A stretch of 64,000 bases of DNA from Owenia fusiformis (taxonomy: Eukaryota; Annelida; Polychaeta; Sabellida; Oweniidae): assembly GCA_903813345.2 (NCBI GenBank), contig CAIIXF020000010.1, forward strand, positions 8,115,169 to 8,179,168, read 5' to 3'. Shown in pieces: positions 34,068-44,841 of this stretch. Numbering within the stretch: the first letter of the stretch is position 1; each line of letters opens with the position of its first letter. A program made the position numbers and the translations under genes. Under the pieces are notes generated by a model, which searched no databases, was not told the origin of the DNA, and was given only the letters and a program-made list of their open reading frames with translations.

Positions 34068-37000
34068 TTAGTGTTTCCTAGCAACATTTAATCTGTTGAC
34101 CATCTCGTAGGGGTAAGGTATGGGGTACTGTGATAAATCATCCAGCTCAGACATCTACAAATACAAAGTGATAACAAAGAGATGATACATACAGTTGTCT
34201 TATAAGCTGGGTTTGAACATACAACCTCTATCTTTGACGGTAACAGTAGAATAACTCTTACAATGAATTTGGTTTCCTTAAAATACACAACATTTTCTAA
34301 TATCATGAAAAAATGTTATCTTGTACTACATGTCTTTTATTGACTGTGTTGTCATAACAATGTTAAAAAAACATACCATATCTCACTTGGAAACTATATT
34401 CATCATAACAGTTACCCAGTGTGCCTATGATGTATAGGTATAGTGCAAAAGCTAGTCTTGCTTCAAACCTGTGGACCTGGCTTTTTATCTAAACAACACA
34501 GTTGTTAAAGTAGATAGTCCAGGGTATTGGAGCAAGACTATGCAAAAGCTATATACCAGACAAAGCAGAATAGTCAATGTAGGGTTCAGTGATCCAGTGG
34601 TGCTAGTTAGCGTCCTCTCTTCTACGACTTTTATTGCGATTTTTCACGTCTATATATGGATACTGTACTCCTGGTTCAGTTAAGTCATTGCATTTGTTCA
34701 TCTACAAGGATGACAAAGTAGGTTTCAGATATGTTGTGGTACATTGTGTAAAGTTATCTCCCTAGCATTAAAGCAAGTGGGCGCAGAACCCACCTGAGAT
34801 TCTAAAAACAGGCTTGCTCCCACCTGAAGATCCATTTGCACCCACTTGAAAATGAGAAAAATAGGCATATTTTGACCAATTTCAATCTGAATTTTTATAA
34901 TAAGAAATTTGCACCCACTTGGAAAAAATCCTGTGGAGAACACTGGTATACATAGCAATTTTCTTGTGTGTTCAAAGGAGTGCGGGGAAGGGGGGGGGGT
35001 AGAAAGAGTAAGCATGTTGAAGGATACAGGAGAGCAGATCATAGTGATAGTCTTATTGCTATCTTTCATTTGGTTTTGATATATTTGATATCACTTCAAT
35101 TCTTGAAAGGCACTTTTTACTAAAGGGGTTGTCTGTGTAATTATAAAGTGAAGAAGAATACAGCCAAGGTTTACAAAAGGCAGAACATACAATACAGTAA
35201 GCTAGAGATGAAGACTAGGGGGAGAAAAGTATATTATTAAGGCCAGGGAATAAAGAACATGTGTAGGAGGAAAATAAATGAGAAAAACTGGAGAAATGCA
35301 ATGTGAAGGGGGAGGGGTTACAATGCTGAAAAGTGATTGAGGAGCAACTTTTGTAATATATTATATTGGTACAAATAAATTGAGTAAATAAATAAAGGGG
35401 GGGGGGCAGTGAGAAAAACATTGTGTAGATTATATATTAGGCAGTGGTTCTATGAATACCTCAGAGTCTGTGAGTTTCCAGTCAGTACCAGCACCAAGGT
35501 TATCATCAAGTTGTTGTAGATTCTTGGCACCAATAATCACAGAGGTGACAGTAGGTTTTTGTAGCAACCACTTCAGTGATACTTGGGCAACAGACTTCTC
35601 TGGAATTTTACAGAGTACATGAGGGTATATATAGCTATGATGTCACTGATAAATGTTCTTTTTCATTCAACAAAATTTAAAAATTATATACAATGGAATA
35701 CAATATCTCCTTTTGTTCTGCCTTTTAAAATTTGCCTATGGATTGTGCGTCTATGGATTGACTCATGTGTTGACGCCCATAGAATCATCCACTTGTCTGT
35801 TTGTCCTTCTGTCTGTTTGTTAACAGTTTTTAAACAAAGGAAACTTGGTTATTGTCTGAGCTCAAGCTAATATTTATTTCATGGGGGTCCATATATATAA
35901 GTCTGTATCACAGGGGCGTAGCCAGCTTTCAGTCAGGGGGGTGCGATCACCCAAAAAATTCGGGTTTCAGTCAGGGGGAATGCCATTGTGGCAATAAACA
36001 TGCCAAATATAAGATTTATTTTGAATTTTACAAAAATTGATGCAACTTCCTTCAAAATTGAGCTAGAAGTATAGCCTTTCCAAGTTAGACAACATACTAG
36101 TATGTTGCAATTGATGTTGAGAATTCGAAGTATTAATGTCAGTTTCAGCATTCCAGGTTTAGCAAAAATTGGACTTTTTAGCCATTTTGCTACTCAAAGA
36201 ATGATCTAATGTGATTGGTCAGTTGTCCTATTGTATTATGTTGGTTGTATGTGATCTACTTTTGCAACTTGATTGCAACTTATTTTTGAAAATAAGGAAA
36301 AGAAATTGCCGTTTGAGGCATTTTTACATCACTAGTAGTTGCAAATTCCTCACCATGTGCTTTCCCAATGGACTCCACTTTATCGATAAGATTCCAGACT
36401 TTTTCATTGTCTTGGTACTGTTGAAAGCTGGGATGACTTTGGGCACGTCTAGAAGACTCTTTCTCAGAGACCCAACCAACTCTTGTGTCACCACTTGCTG
36501 CAGTGTCTCTTTTAAACTTGCCAGAGAGCCAACCACTTGAAACATGTTGTAGAAAAGATCAACATTGGTTTGCAAGATGACCTTATTGTATTCTGTTTTA
36601 TTTAGTTTATATTCAACCAGGACTTATATCTTCAGAAAGGCAACAACGAGAGCCAGAATTTCTGGTACATCAGTTTGAGTATTGAAGTGTCATTCATTTT
36701 TTATTTATGAGTTTACTTTTTGTTAAAAGCACATAGCTGTAAAATAACATTGACATTTTAAAATGAATGGGTTCCATTTAATAATCATTTTAACTCTTGA
36801 TTATTGATCAATTAATGTTCATGTTATTTTCCTATAATTTATGGAACATTTTCCTGCTTCTTTTTAGATTCTTCATTTGATTTAAACTAGAACATTAGCT
36901 ATTAACTAAAAGGGGACTCAGGCTTTGAACATGCTGCCAAATAAAACAGTTGGATAATGAAAATCATTTCATAAATGCAGCGTACCCTTTTAGTGGACTC

Positions 37001-40000
37001 CATGGCAACATTCCAAGTCCTTCATTCTTGCACACTTCAACTACTTCTAGCTCTGTCTCTCTACATAATAGGTTATACTGGTTCTACAAGATATAATACA
37101 TGTTGTACTTGCAAAAAGATATATAATGGTTGTGTAATGGTTGGTCTCCAGGGAATATAATTAAAGGATGGTGATTGGTGCGATAAATGAGCTACTGTGC
37201 TAAATTAATGGCAAAATATTTTGACAGTTTGTTGGCTTCAATACTATTGTACCTGGTAGTTACTCACAATCAGTGATTTATTTGGCACCTGGTATTTTGT
37301 GAATTTGGTGAATTTTTATGTATGCATATATGAGACAATTTAGAAAATTGTGTATATTGTGGATTGGCTGAGAAAAACACAACAAAACCAATATGTCAAA
37401 GGTTGGAGAACAACAAAGAACAATTGTAAATGCTGACCTGGAGGCTATTACTGAAGTCAATATTGTCTAAACAATTCTAGTATTTGTGAAAGTGGTTAAT
37501 AGAAATCATAACTTAGAGCTGCCAAATTAATGTCAAAAGTATAAAAGTATTAAATAGTGTCAAAGAAACCCAACTGACAGTAAACATTAAAACCATAATC
37601 CAACTACTAACAATTTAGGAACAAAATTTTCCAGAATTATTTCAATCTACCATGTCGTTCAATAAAAGTGCTCCGCCTACCCAAAGGTAAAGTTACCATA
37701 GTAACCCTTATGTTTGACCAATCAAATTAGAGATGCTGATATTTTAAGAATCAATCAGAAAGTATTTCTTATACATTGTGAGAACATTTCATGAGAAAAT
37801 ATCAAAAATCTTTGAAATGAGAGCATTTTTCCATGAACTTATTGAACGACCTGGTAATCTTTGATCTTGATACATCCTCTATAGCCCGCAGTAAAAACCA
37901 GTATCTTAAAAGTATTGAAAATGATAAACAAAACAGGCTTTAAGGGACTATCCTATGACCTGTGTGAATCAATAGATCAATGGATGTCAGTTTGGAGGGA
38001 CATTTGCCTCTTGTCTGGCTCTATCCCTTTTAGCCAAAAAACAGACTTTTATTGACAGTGACATTGGATTTCAAATTCATAAACATCTTATGAATAAATG
38101 GTCTTAAACTTGATGACTTAAGGGGTGTCTACATGTTGGGAATGTAGGGCTGGTATCTAAGTTCAGAATAATAACTAGGGAACAAAATTTGTTAAAGTGG
38201 CCAATAGAAATCATCTTCTGATTCTTGAAAAAAGACACTGATCTGATGACTATAAGGGTGTTCACATGTTGAGTATGTAGGACTAGTGTCAGTACAGAAT
38301 AATAACTTGGGGTCAAAATTGCAAAATAGCAAAGTAATTAACAAAGGCCAACTAACAAAGTTCAATTAGTTCAACATTTACTTTCAGTTTCAGTAAGGCA
38401 TGAGATGCTACAGTAAATTTTGAGAGTATGCCATAGCGTTTTATGCATATGTATGCAGTAACGCCATGCATTTGATATACTTACCTGCACAGTGACGCAA
38501 GCCTCCCATCCCATTCTATCCTGAAGGTCAAGTATTTTCTGAAGCTGCCACCCTGTCACATTACTAACTCCAACATAGCGGATTTTGCCACTTTTCACAA
38601 GGTCATTCAGTGCAGAGAATGTTTCCTTGATAGGTGTCCCTTCATCCCAAGCATGGATCTGCGTTGAGTAATATTTATAGACAAATCATTAACATGCACA
38701 ATGTCACCACCTGCCATTTATTACAACCACCGAACTCTGAATGCCAAATGGCAACCGCTGGACATAGTCACACAAAAAAGTTGGAGATAAAACATATGTC
38801 ACTACTTGGGGTGGTGACATAAAAAGGGACAAGGTCACTCTATCGATGTAAACTGGTTAAAGTGGCACCAGAGACTAAGATTGTTAATTCCCATATTTCC
38901 TTACAATCCAAATTTTATTTTCTTCAAGAAAAGTTAAAATATTTGGTCAAATATGGAAGTACATGTACACAGCAAAACTTGATTATTTAAGTGAAACACC
39001 TTTGATACTTCAGTAGTGTTCTACAGTGTGGGTGAGCATGCCCGTAGCCAGCTTTTTGTAAGGGGGGGGGGCTCGAACCCCCCCCCAACCCCCCCTAAAA
39101 ATTCCCCATGCTAAACCATAACATTGAAAAAATAAGGCCCAAAAAGGTCAAGTAATGCCCAAAAAGGCCCACTAAAAAGTTGGGCCAACATTTTTTTCTG
39201 GGCCCATCCTATGGCCGCGCAGAAAACCTTTTAAGGCCCTAGAACCAAATTTTTGAAAATTTATGGTCCGTTTTTTGAAAATTTGGCTTAAAATTGAACA
39301 AAATAAGGCCCAAAAAGGTCAAGTAAAAAGGTCAAGTAAAGGCCAACTAAAGAAGCCCTACAATTTTTTTGGCCCGACATTTTTTTCTAGGCCCATCCTA
39401 GGTCCGCGCGTAAAATGTTTAGGGCCCTAAAACCAAAATCCGGTCAAAAATTCTGAAAATTTTGGCCCATTTTTTGAAAATTTGGCTTTAAATTGAAAGA
39501 ATTAAAGCCCAAAAAGGTCAACTAATGCCCAAAGAGGCCCACTAAAGAGGCCCTACAATGTTTTTGGGCCAACATATTTTTCTAGGCCCATCCTATGGCT
39601 GCGCGGGAAACCTTTTAGGGCCCTAGAACCAAAATTTGGGCCTAAATTTTGAAGATTTATGGCCCATTTTTTGAAAATTTAGCCTAATATTGAAAAAATC
39701 AGGCCCAAGATGGTCAAGTTAAGGCCAACTGAAGAGAGCCTACAATATTTTTGGCCCGACCTTTTTTTCTGGGCCCATTCTAGAGCCGCGCGTAAAATTT
39801 TTAAGATTTATAGCCCATTTTTGAAAATTTGGCCTGAAATTGAAAAAATAAGGCCCAAAAAGGTGAAGTGATGCCCGAACAGGCCCATTAAAGAGGCCCT
39901 ACAATATTTTTGGGCCAACAAAAAAGGGAAAAAAATGACAAATTTTGAAAAATAATGCCCTTTGAAAAACAATGCACAGTAATGCCAGTTTTTTAATCTT

Positions 40001-41975
40001 AATTGCCCAGTGAATGTGGGGAAGAGCAAGTTTTTCTTCAAGGAAGCAAAAAGGTAGGTCCACATTTTTTTAGGAGATATCAGGGGGGGGGGGCTCGGAC
40101 GAGCCCCCAGAGCCCCCCCTGGCTACGGGCCTGGTGAGGGTGTGTTACCCTCAGCTAGTCAATTAATTAATTATATTTGGTGGAGGGGGTAAAAGTTCAT
40201 GTGTCTTTTCAGGAAAAAAACTTTCGATTTGCAAAGTTGATAAATGTTCAATTATGCTTGTGATGAACTGACAGGGTCTGAAATGTAACTTGTGAAAAGT
40301 TAAATGGTTTCCCTTGTATGGTAAGCAAGAGTGTAATAAATTTTAAGAAAGAACCTACCTGATAAAGATCAATGTAATCAGTCTGCAATCTCCTTAAGCT
40401 CTCCTCCACACTCCAGATGATGTGTTTCCTACTGAGACCTTCGCAGTTAGGGTCACTTGAGTCCATGGAGACCCGCACCTTGGTTGCTATGATCAGTTTA
40501 TCACGATCTTCCCTAATGAAAAATTGTCACAATTTTACCATAGTTTTTCACAACATTTTATGGATGCCTACATTTTCTTATAAAATTTCCAAAATATATA
40601 TGGGTATGTTTTGATAATCCTCTGATTCTAAGGTTACCTGGAGTCTGATTATCAATAAATTGGACACCCCCTTTTTAATGATTATGAATTTGGACATTTA
40701 TCTTTGATTCAGTTAAATAATAACTTATATTTGATCAAGATTTAAGGGAAATATTCTGATATTGGCATGCTTTTGAAAGTACTGCTCCCATCAATTTATG
40801 CTCTTTTCTTTGCTGCCACTTTAAACAATAACAATGAAGATTACATTTATTCACCTTTTCTTTAACCAAGTGCCAATCATTGTCTCGGACTGTCCCTCTT
40901 GGTACATATTAGCTGTATCTATGAAATTGCCACCCCAGGCCACATAGCGATCTAATATTTGATGTGCCAAGGCTTCATCACATTGACCTGGCCTACCCCC
41001 TCCCTACAAAGAAAATATTTGGGTTATATTAGAAATGGTGTGCAATATCAAGTGGTGGAAAATGAAGATGCTTTTAATATGGATTAACTACCTGTGTGCC
41101 CTGTTCACCTGTAATGAAACATTTAAATGTTGAGTTACATGTAGTTTTAGGGGAGGCATCAAAAGATCAATGTCTGATAGAAAACTAAATAAATCTAGTT
41201 TGGGGGGAGGGGGTCAACGCTATTTCAGTTTGCTATCCGACAAATTTCAACATTTAAATTTTTCGCAATTTCGACTCGAAATGCCTTGGAATGGTTTAAA
41301 AATAAAGACTACCAGATGCCTTCTTCACCAAGATGCATGCAACATGGAATATTATGCCTATTGTTGTTGGCACATGTTTTAAGAATCATAAATAAGTTAT
41401 TGTAGTACTGGCCCCATGAAAGTCCAAATTGAGTCGCTAAAACATGTGAAAAGTCCGCGATCAACTTTCATTGTATTTAGTTTTGAGGGGGAGGGGGGGG
41501 GGTCCAACTCAAAACTAGATTTATTTAGTTTCCTATCAGACATTGAACTTTTTATGCCACCCCTTACCTACATCGTCATTTGCAATACAAAATCAATTTT
41601 CCAATAATGAAATCTTTATTTGCCCCATCCTCCTTTCGGATGACTTTCAAACCATAAGGATCAATCCGGGGGAAGGGGGGGGGGGGGGGAGTCTAGTTGT
41701 GAAAATATAATACCAATGAATAGTATGTTAAACTGGCTGTAAACTATAGATTTGAATTGACGATACTTAGCAATTGCAAAATCGGTGAAATTAAGAAAGT
41801 GCCAAAATAAAGCAACTTGCAATCAATTGATTTTATTGCCAAGACTTGCTATATTGAGTCAGAATTAAGTCCTTACCTTACTTTCACCAAATGTCATAGT
41901 ACCAAGGCAAATACTTGACACCTTGAGTCCACAATTTTTACTCAAATAGTTGTATGTTAACTTCCCTGCAGACAT
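34068..41975 (-). CDS. Aldo-keto reductase (YajO/Kv-beta-like), 8 exons, 367 aa
   Basis: NADPH-dependent oxidoreductase of the aldo-keto reductase TIM-barrel fold; physiological substrate unknown. Exons in transcript order: 41975-41877, 41003-40855, 40512-40359, 38658-38485, 37083-36986, 36535-36333, 35599-35460, 34154-34068; all GT-AG with matching phases, 1104 nt. The catalytic tetrad is intact: Asp62 and Tyr67 in [11 protein letters not shown], Lys94 in IIATKV, His136 in LYQIHAWD. Other hallmarks are [31 protein letters not shown] and the cofactor-binding [13 protein letters not shown]. Without the last 28-residue exon the previous exon would read on to a stop at 35430, but that exon has a good donor (gag|gtattc) and the small exon supplies the usual YPYE..NR ending. 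The nearest families are bacterial YajO-like reductases and eukaryotic Kv-beta relatives. Confidence 0.93.
34755..34945. repeat. Dispersed 'tgcacccacttga' repeat, fuller copy
   Basis: Runs from ctagcattaaagcaagtggg to cctgtggagaacactgg, with repeated 'cccacctga' and 'gcacccacttg' phrases. It lies in the last intron of the aldo-keto reductase gene. Partial relatives occur at 27108-27245, 43770-43860 and 61385-61465. Confidence 0.55.
35911..36080 (-). repeat. Dispersed repeat copy matching 10243-10440
   Basis: Starts caggggcgtagccagctttc. The opposite strand reads [18 protein letters not shown], nearly the same as the + strand of 10270-10320. Such 'ggcgtagccag' ends occur on other elements of this window, which suggests a DNA-transposon family; the far end was not found. 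Confidence 0.5.
39037..40133. mobile_element. Element with CATGCCCGTAGCCAG termini and 5-bp target duplication (AKR intron 3)
   Basis: Left end catgcccgtagccagc (39037) and right end ctggctacgggcctg (to 40133) are inverted, flanked by GTGAG (39032-39036, 40134-40138). G-runs and 'gctcgaacccc / gagcccccc' pairs follow inside both ends. The interior is four to five diverged tandem copies of an approximately 190-bp unit rich in 'aaggcccaaaaaggtcaagtaa' and 'gggcccatcctatggccgcg'. No transposase. Confidence 0.82.
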
Positions 41976-42630
41976 CTTTGGATTCTTTGAGAAAATTCAA
42001 GCAAGTATCGTTACCAAATATGACCAATGGTGTAGCTTAGCTGAGATTTATCGCTTGTAGTCTTATTTAACGTTTATCAACCTAACAGCTTTAGCAAATG
42101 TATATGAATGTACTTGTAAATTATTTTGTATCATGAGGTATACTTGACAGATTCATCTAGGTCAAAGTTCAGACATCTCAAATACAACTAATGTATGCTA
42201 TATCTCTACAGAATTGATAATACGTATATCATGTATATGCATCCCATTCATGAACCAAGATAAGTATGTTAACATGTGATTTTGAGTGATATCTTTTATC
42301 AACTACATGTAGTTAAGAACAGGCAAAAACTATCTTGTGACATAATAACTCTATTTTGAATAAATGCAGCATTCATTTTGATACTTATGGGTTGAAGTGT
42401 GTTGGATCAACTTCTTATTCATCAATTGGCTTGACAGTGCAGGGATAGTTCAAAACAAAATGAATTTCCTAGATTTATATGATATACTATTTTTATTAAT
42501 GCCATTTTCAATATGAACATAATTTGCCGATATGAAGTGCACATCCACACATTTCAAACAATGTTCAAACTCAGAAAATAACTCATATATTCAATTTAGA
42601 TCAAAACTATGATCAAATTATATGAATATA
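41976..42630. other. Upstream of the aldo-keto reductase
   Basis: AT-rich sequence that should contain the promoter and 5' UTR of the reductase (transcribed leftwards). No further gene or repeat is recognised. Confidence 0.4.
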
Positions 42631-43204
42631 CAGGGTGTCCCGAAAGTATGCCCCTACCCTAGGCAGACAGGTATCAATGTGTCCATAGTATAATGTCATG
42701 TATCATTTTAAAGCTCATCCAAAGTGGGAAAAAGTTGCATTTCAAAATTTAGTGCTTGGCCAAAATAAAGTCAGTTTTATACACCAAAATAATAGGGGGG
42801 GGGGGGGGTGTCTCCTAGGCCAGCAGCAGCAATGCTTTTGATATATGACCTTAAACCCACTTCAAATACAGTAGGGATATGGCAATTTGTAATCCTCATA
42901 AAACCTTTTTAAGGCAATTTAGAAGTTTCCTTGGAGTATCTTCCCTAAACGTCCTCTTTTTAGAACTCAATATCCATCCTATCTTTGACATTAGCACTCA
43001 TATTTTCGGTCACATTCAGATCAGTGCTGTTTCCAGGATACTGAAATGAACTATATTTTTGGCCAAACACTAAGTTTTGAAGTTGAACCATGATATTTGA
43101 CAAATCAATGTAACTTTGAGCTTTAAAATGATAGATGACACATACTATGGAGACATTGGTATATGTCTGCCCAAGGGGGAGGGTCCATACTTTCGGGCAC
43201 CCTG
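42631..43204. mobile_element. Mariner-like MITE
   Basis: cagggtgtcccgaaagtatg (42631) and catactttcgggcaccctg (to 43204) are inverted and flanked by TA on both sides. The arms extend about 170 bp (e.g. ccaaaataaagt/ctatatttttggcc regions). TA duplication and 'cagggtgtcc' ends are typical of Tc1/mariner-derived MITEs. Isolated similar ends occur at 11044, 14694 and 63903. Confidence 0.8.
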
Positions 43205-44603
43205 TACATGTAATTAGTGCTAATATGAAATCTGAAGGTTTGGTAGCATTTAAGAACAAATCAACATCCTTACATAGCAAAAACAGTTTATTCTTACTCT
43301 ATACTGCTCTTTTAACTAAGCGACAACTATACATATGAAACAGGGTATCTGAATGGTTTGAAGCGTACACCAGCTACTACAGCTGGACAACCAAAAGGAT
43401 GCACCACCCTTGTTTAAAAGTTAGTTACACTGTAAAGTAGAAAGACCAAATGTGAAAACTTGGACCATTTTGATTCCTTTACACATACTGCCATAAATTA
43501 CAGCAATTTATAGAGTTACGTTTTAACTGAATGTAACACTTTTTGTCCATTTTGCGTACTGGAGTATGGTGCTTCAATTAATTTTATTGATTAGAAATTG
43601 CTTAATTTGAAATGTCTTGATTTAATGTTCTCCCTCCATCAAAACCAAGGTATTAACATAACATACAGGTCATTTACCTGTCTTTTCAATCTCAATTTGT
43701 TCAATTGATTCCATTACATGTATTAGTGTTCGATATATTCAAAAGTTTGCAACTGTAAAGTCTAACAGTGATCTCCACAGGATTTTTTCTCAAGTGGGTG
43801 CAAACTTCTCATTTTCACAATTCTGATCAAAATTGGCCAAAATATGCCAATTTTTCATGATTTTCTAATTTTTTCTCATTTGTCTTCACTCTTTCAGTTA
43901 ACAATAAATCTCTGATCTCACCAAGCCAATCACAGTTCATCATCATAGTTAATGAGCACGTATTTAGTATGTGTTCCTTTCACTTTGCTGACTGGTTGAG
44001 AAAGGGTCAGCATGGTAGATTTGAAATTATTTATTTCAAGAATGTGCAGAAAAAATGTTGGGCCCCTAAAACCAAAAATTGGGCCCAGATTTTGAAAAAT
44101 CAAGGCCCATTTTTTGATAAATTGGCCAAAAAAGGCCCATTTTTGAGACCCTAGAAAATTTTGGGGCCCAAAAACTAAAACTCTGCACGCAAGGTAGAGG
44201 TTAACCTTTGGATAATAGAGACTTTAAGCAATGCATACAAAATCGAAATGTATAAATCGCCCTATACAAATGATGTAGTTTTCTCACATAAACAATCATT
44301 CAGTTAGTGTTTACTTTGTTACTAAGTCTATACATCATTGTGTCATATGCCATTGATTGTTATATAGCTGGTTTTTAATGATACATATTTTGAACAAGAT
44401 ATTTTGAACATATTCAGAACATATTGCCCATCGAAATCAAAATTGCCAGCATAGAATTCAATAGATATGTATAATAATCCACGTTGATACCAATGTGAAA
44501 TTGCAAATCTCCCGTTCTAAACATGACACCAAGCTGATCAGTTATCTGAAGTAGACTAAGTAACACTTGTTTTGTATGCACGCTAAACACATTACTGTAT
44601 TGA
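43205..44603. other. Intergenic between the mariner-like MITE and the DEDD 3' end
   Basis: No gene seen. It contains a copy of the 'caagtgggtgca' repeat (43770-43860, inverted) and a stretch of 'ggcccaaa..' sequence at 44058-44180 related to the interior of the element at 39037-40133. Confidence 0.45.
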
Positions 44604-44609
44604 TTTATT
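44604..44609 (-). promoter_or_regulatory. Candidate DEDD poly(A) signal
   Basis: AATAAA on the - strand (+ strand tttatt), about 175 nt past the DEDD stop codon. Confidence 0.35.
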
Positions 44610-44667
44610 GATTTTGCGTTCACGGTTACGTTGTGAAAAACATCGCTAGCTTAAAGTCTCCATTATC

Positions 44668-44841
44668 AGGTATTGAGAGTCTATTGCCCGTGTGTCAGTC
44701 TTGAAGTTTCTGCAACAGTCTATTGTGTCCTATCACAAAGTCATCTTCATATACAGGTATTTTGAGTCTATTGCTTTTGTGTCAGTCTTGAAGGTTCTGC
44801 AACAGTCTTTTGCGTCCTATCACATAGTCATCTTCATCAAC
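44668..44841 (-). repeat. 87-bp tandem duplication of the DEDD C-terminal coding segment
   Basis: Two units, 44668-44754 and 44755-44841, align at exactly 87 bp (e.g. tgtgtcagtc at 44691 and 44778). The upstream unit in transcript order encodes the real C-terminus (DEDDYVIGRKRLLQNLQD then stop). The other would read EDDFVIGHNRLLQKLQD then stop and lies after the stop, in the presumed 3' UTR. The copy keeps its open frame with only a few substitutions. Confidence 0.88.

Noticed and set aside
35430-35459. Stop at 35430 as the true end of the aldo-keto reductase
   Set aside because: A good donor at 35460 and the downstream 87-nt exon restore the family-typical C-terminus; read-through is kept only as a possible isoform.
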